DNA from: Noviherbaspirillum aridicola
Lineage (GTDB): Bacteria; Pseudomonadota; Gammaproteobacteria; Burkholderiales; Burkholderiaceae_D
Direction of reading: 5' to 3'
Assembly: GCF_019656455.1 (NCBI RefSeq)
Contig: NZ_BPMK01000001.1
Coordinates: 248,001-312,000, forward strand
Length of the DNA stretch: 64,000 nt
Within the stretch, counting starts at the first letter, position 1. Each line of letters begins with the position of its first letter. Below are positions 26,931 through 33,630 of the stretch, piece by piece. The translations under genes and the position numbers were made by a program. Under the pieces are notes generated by a model that was not told where the DNA came from, did no database searches, and saw nothing but the letters and a program-made list of their open reading frames with translations.

Positions 26931-29819
26931 CTATGTTCGGACGACCCGGCAGAGAGACACCTTGGTCTCCTGCATCATCGTCACCACGTCATATCCATAG
27001 GTCCAGCCGGTGTTGGCGGCTTCGCCCAGCACGATGGGCGCGGCACCCTCCGGATAGTGCTCGCGCAAGTCTTCGCCCATCCACCATCCGCCGAAGTGAT
27101 AGGGCATCCAGACCGTTCCCTGCGGCACCCGCGGCGTGACCATCGCATACACCTTGAGGCGGGCGCCGGTGGGCGTCTCGACCCAGACGAATTCCTTGCT
27201 CTGCACGCCGATGTTGAGCGCGTCCTGGGGGCTGATTTCGACGAACATCGCCTGCTGCAATTCGGCCAGCCAGGGATTGGACCTTGTTTCGTCGCCGCCG
27301 CCCTCGTACTCGACGAGCCGGCCGGAGGTCATGATGAGCGGGTAGTCCTTCGAAAAGTCCACCGCCTGCACCGACTTGTACAGCGTCGGCAGGCGCCAGA
27401 AAGCCGCCTTGTCGTCATAGGTCGGATACTTCTGCACGAGGTCGCGGCGCGGCGACATCAGCGGTTCGCGGTGGACCGGCACCGGGTCCGGGAAATTCCA
27501 GACGTTGCAGCGCGCCCGCGCATTGCCGAAAGGCGCGCAGCCGTGCTTGATCGCGACGCGGATGATGCCGCCGGACAGATCGGTCTTCCAGTTCTTGCCT
27601 TCCGCCTGCGCCTGCTCCTCGGGCGTCAGCTCCTGCCACCAGCCGAGGCGCTTGAGGAAGACATGGTCGAATTCCGGGTAGCCGGTGTCGATTTCGCTGT
27701 CCGCGGTGGCGGAACCGTCGGCCGCGAGCAGGCTGTCGCCCTTGTAGGCCACGCCCCAGTTGGCGCGGAACGGCAGGCCGCCTTCCGCCACCGGTTTGCT
27801 CAGGTCGTACAGGATGGGCGTGCCCGGGTGCTTCATTTCCGGTGTGCCCCAGCACGGCCACGGCAATCCGTAGTAGTCGCCCTTGCAGGGCCCGGACTCG
27901 GCGCGCAGGGTGGTGGGATTGAAGGTGTGCTTGTTGTGCATGTGCAGCTTGAGCCGCTCCGGCGAGCAGCCGGTGTAGCCGATGGTCCAGCAGGAGCGGT
28001 TGATCTCGCGGAGGATGTCCTCGATCACCGGTTCATTGTTGACGACCTTGATGTTCTTGCACATCTCGTTGGCGAAGCCGAACTTCTTCGCGAACAGGTA
28101 CATGATTTCATGGTCGGTCTTGCACTCGAACAGCGGCTGGATGACGCGCTCGCGCCACTGGATGCTGCGGTTGGAAGCGGTGCAGGAACCCTGGGTCTCG
28201 AACTGCGTGGTCGCCGGCAGCAGGTAGACGCCGTCCTTGCGTCCATGCATGGCGGCGGTCATGGTGGGATAGGGGTCGATCACCACCAGCATGTCGAGCT
28301 TCTGCATCGCCGCCTTCATGTCCGGCAGGCGCGTCTGGCTGTTGGGCGCATGGCCCCAGAACACCACCGCGCGCAGATTGCTCGGCTGGTCGACGAATTC
28401 GTTCTTCTCCAGCACGCCGTCGAACCAGCGGCTGACCGTGGTGCCCGGCTTTTCCATCATGGCCTTGGAGGCGAAGCGGGACAGCAGCCATTCATAATCG
28501 ACGCCCCAGACCGCGGCGAAATGCTTCCATGCCGCTTCGGCCACGCCGTAATAGCCGGGCAGGGAATCGGGATTCGGACCGACGTCGGTGGCGCCCTGCA
28601 CATTATCGTGACCGCGGTAGATGTTGGCGCCGCCGCCGGCGATGCCGATATTGCCGAGCGCCAGCTGCAGGATGGACAGCGTGCGGACGTTGGCGGTGCC
28701 GACATGGTGCTGGGTCACCCCCATGCACCAGACGACCGACGACGGCCGGTTCTTCGCCAGCATCTCGGCCGCCGTGCGTACCGCGGCTTCCGGCACCCCG
28801 GTCACCTCGGATACTTTCTCCGGCGTCCATTTGGCCACCTCCTTGCGCACCTCGTCCATGCCGTGCGTGCGGGCGGCGATGTATTCCCGGTCTTCCCAGC
28901 CGTTCTCGAAGATGTGCCAGAGGATGCCCCAGACGAGCGCGATGTCGGTGCCGGGGCGGATGCGCACATAGTGATGGGCGAAGCGCGCGGTGCGGGTGAA
29001 GCGGGGGTCGACCACGATCATCTTCGCGCCGAGTTCCTTGGCGTGCAGGAAGTGCAGCATCGAGATCGGATGGGCCTCCGCCGGATTGGAGCCGATGAAC
29101 AATACCGCCTTCGAATGATGCAGATCGTTGAAGGAGTTGGTCATCGCGCCATAGCCGTAGGTCTGGGCGACGCCGGCGACGGTGGTGGAGTGGCAGATGC
29201 GCGCCTGGTGATCGGTGTTATTGCTGCCCCACATCGAGACGAACTTGCGCAGCAGGTAGGCCTGCTCATTGTTGTGCTTGCTCGACCCGATCCAGAAAAC
29301 CGCGTCCTGTCCCGCCTGCTCGCGGATCTGCAGCAGCCGGTCGCCGACCTCGGCGATCGCCTGGTCCCAGCTGATGCGCTGATACTTGCCGTTGACCAGC
29401 TTCATCGGGTAGCGCAGCCGGTGCTCGCCGTGGCCGTGCTCGCGTACCGACGCACCCTTGGCGCAGTGGGCGCCCATGTTGATCGGCGAATCGAAAGCCG
29501 TCTCCTGGCGCACCCAGACGCCGTTCTGCACGATCGCGTCGACCGAGCAGCCCACCGAGCAATGGCTGCAGACGGTGTGCTTGAGTTCGGTCTTGCCCGG
29601 CGCCGGCGTCTGTACGTTCTCGGCGGCGGCGGCCGGAGCGATCACATTGAGCGGCAGTTCGCGCGCGATCAGTCCCGCGCCGGCGGTGAGGCCGGCCCGG
29701 ATCAGGAAGCCCCGGCGGTCGACGGTCGCGGTCGTGGCGGCGAGCCTTTCGAAGGTTCCGGCAAGCCGGCTCGTCCCGGTCCTGGCGGCGCTTCCCTCTT
29801 TTCTCTTCAGCAGAGTCAT
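26931..29819 (-). CDS. formate dehydrogenase catalytic alpha subunit (Mo/W-bis-MGD, Cys type)
   Basis: 962 residues from the ATG at 29819. A twin-arginine signal, DRRGFL at 34-39 plus a hydrophobic stretch, shows Tat export. The [4Fe-4S] ligands are C84, C87, C91 and C119. The metal ligand is C209 in RICHSTTVAG, so this is a cysteine and not a selenocysteine enzyme. FIGSNPAEAHP and CMGVTQHHVG are typical of the family. It oxidises formate in the periplasm and passes electrons to the beta and gamma subunits encoded downstream. Confidence 0.93.
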   Translation of the reverse strand: MTLLKRKEGSAARTGTSRLAGTFERLAATTATVDRRGFLIRAGLTAGAGLIARELPLNVIAPAAAAENVQTPAPGKTELKHTVCSHCSVGCSVDAIVQNGVWVRQETAFDSPINMGAHCAKGASVREHGHGEHRLRYPMKLVNGKYQRISWDQAIAEVGDRLLQIREQAGQDAVFWIGSSKHNNEQAYLLRKFVSMWGSNNTDHQARICHSTTVAGVAQTYGYGAMTNSFNDLHHSKAVLFIGSNPAEAHPISMLHFLHAKELGAKMIVVDPRFTRTARFAHHYVRIRPGTDIALVWGILWHIFENGWEDREYIAARTHGMDEVRKEVAKWTPEKVSEVTGVPEAAVRTAAEMLAKNRPSSVVWCMGVTQHHVGTANVRTLSILQLALGNIGIAGGGANIYRGHDNVQGATDVGPNPDSLPGYYGVAEAAWKHFAAVWGVDYEWLLSRFASKAMMEKPGTTVSRWFDGVLEKNEFVDQPSNLRAVVFWGHAPNSQTRLPDMKAAMQKLDMLVVIDPYPTMTAAMHGRKDGVYLLPATTQFETQGSCTASNRSIQWRERVIQPLFECKTDHEIMYLFAKKFGFANEMCKNIKVVNNEPVIEDILREINRSCWTIGYTGCSPERLKLHMHNKHTFNPTTLRAESGPCKGDYYGLPWPCWGTPEMKHPGTPILYDLSKPVAEGGLPFRANWGVAYKGDSLLAADGSATADSEIDTGYPEFDHVFLKRLGWWQELTPEEQAQAEGKNWKTDLSGGIIRVAIKHGCAPFGNARARCNVWNFPDPVPVHREPLMSPRRDLVQKYPTYDDKAAFWRLPTLYKSVQAVDFSKDYPLIMTSGRLVEYEGGGDETRSNPWLAELQQAMFVEISPQDALNIGVQSKEFVWVETPTGARLKVYAMVTPRVPQGTVWMPYHFGGWWMGEDLREHYPEGAAPIVLGEAANTGWTYGYDVVTMMQETKVSLCRVVRT

Positions 29820-29829
29820 TGCCCGACTC

Positions 29830-30048
29830 CTAGAAATCCGCGCTTCGGTAGTACTTGCGGATGTGTTCTGTCTCGTGATATCCGCTGCTCGCGGGCGCGG
29901 TCGCGGCCGGCTCGGCCTCAGGCAGCGGCTGCGCCTTGCGGCGCGCCAGCCAGCTCGCGGCCACCGCCGCCGCCGGCACTCCGAGCGCCGCCGCAAGGAA
30001 CGAGCGGCGCTTGACGGTCGTTGCATCCTTGGTCGTTGCATCCTTCAT
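29830..30048 (-). CDS. formate dehydrogenase region Tat-target small protein
   Basis: 72 residues. VKRRSFLAAALGVPAAAVAASW at the N-terminus is a twin-arginine signal, and the C-terminal HETEHIRKYYRSADF is characteristic of the short protein always found just before formate dehydrogenase alpha genes (formate_TAT family). The ATG overlaps the stop of the TorD-like gene and the stop lies ten bases before the alpha subunit. It is likely an assembly or targeting helper; biochemical role unknown. Confidence 0.85.
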   Translation of the reverse strand: MKDATTKDATTVKRRSFLAAALGVPAAAVAASWLARRKAQPLPEAEPAATAPASSGYHETEHIRKYYRSADF

Positions 30049-30713
30049 TCAAGGCTCCCTTCGGTCTCGGCATGAATCGGTTCGGATGAGGCATCTTCGT
30101 CGTCGATCGAAAACGCCTCGCGCTCCAGGTCGAGGAAGGCCTGGGCATAGCCGCCGACGCAGCGATAGAAGCGCGCCGGCGCGGCATGGCAGAGATCGTC
30201 GAGGCAGCGCCCGTACCAGGGCGAGACATGCCTGACGAAGAAAGTTTTCTGTGTGGACAGGGGGCGGGGAAGGGCGCCCGGCGCACCGGCGATCAGCACC
30301 CGCATCGTCTCGCACAGCGCGCCGAGGTGGTCTTCCGATTCCGCCACGCCCGGCACGCGCGCCAGCCCCAGCGCGTGCAGGTCGCCACGCAGCTGCGCGA
30401 GCGGCTTCTCCATCATGAAGCCGGTCAGATAGCGCGAGCCATAGGGATTGAGCAGCGGCGTGCCGATGCCGATGAAAAGCGCGTCGAACTCCTCCCGCGC
30501 GGCGTCGGCATCCATCGTCCCGGCCGCCGACACCAGCGCCTCCCAGGCCTGGTCGAGCGGATGTCCCGCGCCGCGTGCGGGCAGGGAATCGGCCGCCGCC
30601 AGCGCGGCCAGCAGCGACGGCGCCGGCGGCTTGAGCAGCAGCGTCGCCACCAGCGCATACATGTCGGCCCGCGCCTGGTCTTCTTCCGTCAGGGGGCGCG
30701 GCATCGGTTTCAT
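30045..30713 (-). CDS. TorD-family chaperone for formate dehydrogenase
   Basis: 222 residues from the ATG at 30713; the overlap of this ATG with the stop of the preceding gene supports that start over one at 30734. All-helical protein with ALVATLLLKPP at the N-terminus, EEFDALFIGIGTPLLNPYGS and the motif KTFFVRHVSPWYGRCLDDL, typical of TorD/DmsD-type chaperones. These bind the Tat signal of molybdoenzymes and help insert the cofactor. The partner should be the catalytic subunit two genes downstream. Confidence 0.88.
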   Translation of the reverse strand: MKPMPRPLTEEDQARADMYALVATLLLKPPAPSLLAALAAADSLPARGAGHPLDQAWEALVSAAGTMDADAAREEFDALFIGIGTPLLNPYGSRYLTGFMMEKPLAQLRGDLHALGLARVPGVAESEDHLGALCETMRVLIAGAPGALPRPLSTQKTFFVRHVSPWYGRCLDDLCHAAPARFYRCVGGYAQAFLDLEREAFSIDDEDASSEPIHAETEGSLE

Positions 30714-31306
30714 TCGGACTTCGGCGTATTGCAATCTGCGTCGCTCCCGTGTGAAAAATTGACATGTTCATTGAATGGAAGAGGCGTTCCTTCCGCGGAA
30801 GAATCCTCTGCTGCATCGCCGGCGTCCGGCTCCGCCGTTGCGTCGGGCTCGCATTCCTGCGGCCGCCTATCGGCGGCGAGGGCAGCGGTATCGCCATCGG
30901 CCTCGGCCGGCGTTACCGTTTCCGTAGTCCGCTCTTCGCGCACGGGGTACAGCGGCTGCGGATTGAGCGTGCTTCTCGCATGCCAGAGGGCCGCGACCAT
31001 TTCGGGCGGCAGGGGCGAGGGCCTGGTGTAGTCATCGATATAGATATCGAGCCCGTCCATCTGCTGAAAGTGCGGGTCCGAGAAGAGTGTCCTGAGCGCC
31101 GAGCGCCGCACGTCGGGATCGACGCTCCTGGCGACGAAGCGGGAGAAATCGGAGTCCGGCGCCAGCATCCGCACATCCTCCATCGATGGTCCTTGCGCTT
31201 GCGGCGCGTCGGCCGCGGCCGGCGCAGGAACGGCCGGCGCGGGCTCGCCTTCCGGCTTGCCCGCGGACTTCAGCCTTGCCCAGCGCGTCAGAAAACCTTC
31301 AGCCAT
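30710..31306 (-). CDS. DUF3306 domain protein, first gene of the formate dehydrogenase operon
   Basis: 198 residues. MAEGFLTRWARLK at the start and FVARSVDPDVRRSALRTLF, PHFQQMDGLDIYIDDYT and LPPEMVAALWHARSTLNP in the centre are DUF3306 hallmarks. An acidic, low-complexity tail of ~70 residues follows. It begins the operon, with the promoter in 31307-31420, and its stop overlaps the TorD-like gene (ATGA). Role in formate dehydrogenase maturation inferred from constant genomic association. Confidence 0.85.
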   Translation of the reverse strand: MAEGFLTRWARLKSAGKPEGEPAPAVPAPAAADAPQAQGPSMEDVRMLAPDSDFSRFVARSVDPDVRRSALRTLFSDPHFQQMDGLDIYIDDYTRPSPLPPEMVAALWHARSTLNPQPLYPVREERTTETVTPAEADGDTAALAADRRPQECEPDATAEPDAGDAAEDSSAEGTPLPFNEHVNFSHGSDADCNTPKSE

Positions 31307-31371
31307 GCCTTGCCCCGCGTCCGCAGATCAGCAAGCCATAGCAATCTTTGCGCCCGATCTGTCGCGGGCCG

Positions 31372-31386
31372 TGGCATGAAGCTTGC
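31372..31386 (+). promoter_or_regulatory. sigma-54-type promoter of the DUF4142 gene
   Basis: TGGCATG-AAGC-TTGC matches the -24/-12 consensus TGGCAYG-N4-TTGC in every fixed position and spacing. Transcription would start near 31397, about 25 bases before the ATG at 31421, leaving room for the GGAGA ribosome site. No activator gene of the NtrC type is in the window. Confidence 0.55.
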
Positions 31387-31420
31387 GCGCGGCGGCCGCA
31401 AGCGAACGGAGAGAAACAGC

Positions 31421-32305
31421 ATGGCCAACATTTCACGCAGGACGGCCCGCGCATGCGCGCTGGCCGTATGCCTGGCGGCGCTCTCGCAGCCGGCGCTCGC
31501 GCAGAGTTCGGCTCCCAGCGCGGAGGGCAGCGGCGAGGGAAACCGCTTCGGCGCCGCGCGCGGCAGCGCGGCCACCGCGCCGATGCAGGGCGGCAGCGCG
31601 GCATCGGGCGGGCGCAGCAATGCGCTCGGCGATCCCCGGTCGGCGCCGGTGCCGGCGGGGCGCGAGGGCGGGGCAGCCTTTTCGCACCAGCCGGACCGGC
31701 AGGAAAAGCCGAGGGTGAGCAACGCCGACGCCCAGCTGATGCGGGATCTCGGCGCCGCGCACCTCGCGGAGATCAAGATGGCGGCGCTGGCCACCGCGAT
31801 ATCGGGCGACGAGGCAATACGGCTGTACGCGCAGAAGATGCTCGAGGAACATTACGCCGCGCTCGACAACCTGCGCCGCGTCGCGCGAACGGCGGGCGTG
31901 GTGCTGCCGGGCGGCGTCGCCACCGAACATGCGGCCCTGCTGCGCAAGCAGGCGCTGCTGACCGGCCAGGAGTTCGACCGGGCCTATCTGCAGGAGGCAG
32001 GGCTCGCGCTGCATGAGCAGTCGCACAAGCTGGCCCAGTCCGCGATGAAAGCGTCCTCGCCCGAGGTCCGCAACCACGCGGCCATGCTGCTCCCCGTCGT
32101 CGAGGAGCACGCCAGGCTCGCGGAAACCATGAACGCCGAACCGGCGAAGGCGGCCGCCGCGGTACGCGGCACGCTGAAAGCCGGGCAGTCGGTTTTCCTC
32201 GCCCAGGGCGCCCCGGCCCCGGGCCTGGCGCGCGGCGGCACCAACAGCGGCGACAAGGGCAATGCAAGCGTGGCCGGACGCCCGGCCGGCGAGGTCAGCA
32301 GGTAG
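31421..32305 (+). CDS. secreted DUF4142 (ferritin-like) protein
   Basis: 294 residues with a signal peptide (ending ALAQ near 28). A Gly/Ser/Pro-rich linker of ~75 residues leads to a helical DUF4142 domain: NADAQLMRDLGAAHLAEIKMA, IRLYAQKMLEEHYAAL, HEQSHKLAQSAMKAS. DUF4142 proteins are periplasmic four-helix bundles linked to stress or envelope functions. GGAGA precedes the ATG. It diverges from the formate dehydrogenase operon and is the candidate target of the sigma-54-type promoter. Confidence 0.8.
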   Translation: MANISRRTARACALAVCLAALSQPALAQSSAPSAEGSGEGNRFGAARGSAATAPMQGGSAASGGRSNALGDPRSAPVPAGREGGAAFSHQPDRQEKPRVSNADAQLMRDLGAAHLAEIKMAALATAISGDEAIRLYAQKMLEEHYAALDNLRRVARTAGVVLPGGVATEHAALLRKQALLTGQEFDRAYLQEAGLALHEQSHKLAQSAMKASSPEVRNHAAMLLPVVEEHARLAETMNAEPAKAAAAVRGTLKAGQSVFLAQGAPAPGLARGGTNSGDKGNASVAGRPAGEVSR

Positions 32306-32747
32306 CGCGCGCAGGGAAAATGACGTAGGAAAACAGGAAGGACGAAGGGGAAATTGCCTAACTGCCTGTCCGGGAAGGGAATTTCCCAGTACTCCACATT
32401 GCCTGTGGAAAAATATGTGGAAAAGCCAAGGGAAAGTGCCCCGGACCCTTGTTTTTCCTTGGCTGCAAACAATCTGCCTATTTTATGAGCAAGAAGCGGC
32501 TTCCTTGCTAATCAATGACTTAGCGCAATTGCGCCGCGACGGCCCGGGCACGCGGAGAGGCGTCGCGCGCTGAGGCGCGAAATGTGCACAAGGCCGCTTT
32601 CTCCCTCGAATATGGGATTGAAAAACCGGTGCCTGCGATGCAGGAAAATTCCTACAGGACACGCCTTGGGCGCCCGCCCGCGCCACTGACCGATATCAAG
32701 GCCGCGAGGCGCCGCGGGCGTGTAATGGCGGCTTCGCCGGAGGCCAT
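32306..32747. other. structured intergenic region, possible small RNA
   Basis: No open frame is convincing. The part 32340-32520 has several inverted repeats: GGGAATTTCCC (an 11-base palindrome near 32378), CCACA-N5-TGTGG near 32396, and AGCCAAGG (32424-32431) with CCTTGGCT (32457-32464), the last preceded by TTTTT. Composition is AT-richer than neighbours. This may be a small RNA with its terminator or a cluster of regulator sites. Confidence 0.4.
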
Positions 32748-32996
32748 ATGCGAATTCTTGAAAAACATCCGATATCCATCGTCGGCCACTATCTGGTCAT
32801 GGAAGGCCAGGTGGAGATGCCGGAATGCGGCAGCACCCCGTTCTGCTGGGTCGAGGACGAGAACGGCAACATGGTGAGCGAGTTCGTCGACCAGGACCTG
32901 GCCATGGGCATCGCGGAACAGCTGGCCGGGGAAGAGGGCACCCCGGTGGATGACAACGACGACGGCGACGACGCGCCGCCGCGCTGGCTGCACTGA
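32748..32996 (+). CDS. small acidic hypothetical protein
   Basis: 82 residues, strongly acidic at the C-terminus (DDNDDGDDAPP). The front part, MEGQVEMPECGSTPFCWVED, and EFVDQDLAMGIAEQLAGEEG suggest a small globular fold, with two cysteines. GGAGG five bases before the ATG supports translation. Family not recognised. Confidence 0.6.
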   Translation: MRILEKHPISIVGHYLVMEGQVEMPECGSTPFCWVEDENGNMVSEFVDQDLAMGIAEQLAGEEGTPVDDNDDGDDAPPRWLH

Positions 32997-33048
32997 GCCC
33001 GAACACGAACCTGCCCGTGCCAGCGCGTTCGCGCCCGGCGCCTGCGCG

Positions 33049-33432
33049 CTAATCCGCCCGGCTGACGATGCGGATCTGCCCCGACAGGGTTTTGTGCACC
33101 GGGCACTTGTCGGCGATCTCGTTCAGTCGCCGGCGGTCGTCCTCGCTCAGGTCCCCGACGTAGGCGATATGCCGCTCGAGCACGAAAACGCCATCCTGCT
33201 GGCGGTGCTCCACGCGCACGTCGATATCGCGCAGGTCCATGTTCTTGCGTCGCGCGTACATGGTCACGGTCAGCGCGGTACATGCCGCCAGCGACGCGGC
33301 GAGCAGGTCATGCGGTTCCGGCCCGGAAGCCTCCCCACCGTAGGCCGCCGGCGCATCCGTCAGCAGCCTGTGCGGGCCGATCTCGATCACGTGCTGCAGC
33401 TTGCCTTCCCCGCGATGTACCTTGACTTCCAT
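33049..33432 (-). CDS. OsmC family protein
   Basis: 127 residues from the ATG at 33432, which has AAGGAG upstream. HRLLTDAPAAYGGEASGPEPHDLLAASLAACTAL is the core of the OsmC/Ohr fold (only the pattern GGE...GPEPHDLL...AACTA matters), with the catalytic cysteine in AACTA and the second in DKCPVHKTL. OsmC-type enzymes reduce organic hydroperoxides in the cytoplasm. Alternative longer starts have no ribosome site. Confidence 0.88.
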   Translation of the reverse strand: MEVKVHRGEGKLQHVIEIGPHRLLTDAPAAYGGEASGPEPHDLLAASLAACTALTVTMYARRKNMDLRDIDVRVEHRQQDGVFVLERHIAYVGDLSEDDRRRLNEIADKCPVHKTLSGQIRIVSRAD

Positions 33433-33630
33433 TTTTTTCTCCTTCGGCTCGAAAAACGATGTGGGCGTCCACCGGACCGTCGCGAGGGCTGGAACCTTTG
33501 ACACGGGTGCCTTCACTCAGGCGAGGCAGTCGGATGTTGCGCAAAGAATAAAGCAAGCCCGGCATCGTTGCCGAGCACCTTCCGGCTGTCCTCCGCCGCC
33601 GGGGAGACTTCAACCCGTCTCATCGTTTTC

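Noticed and set aside
27057-30014. 985-residue plus-strand open frame opposite the formate dehydrogenase catalytic subunit
   Set aside because: The minus strand encodes a full family member with all ligands; the plus frame is a His/Arg/Gly-rich shadow.
30764-31420. N-terminal extension of the DUF4142 protein by 219 residues
   Set aside because: It would overlap the DUF3306 and TorD genes on the other strand. A signal peptide and ribosome site mark the true start at 31421.
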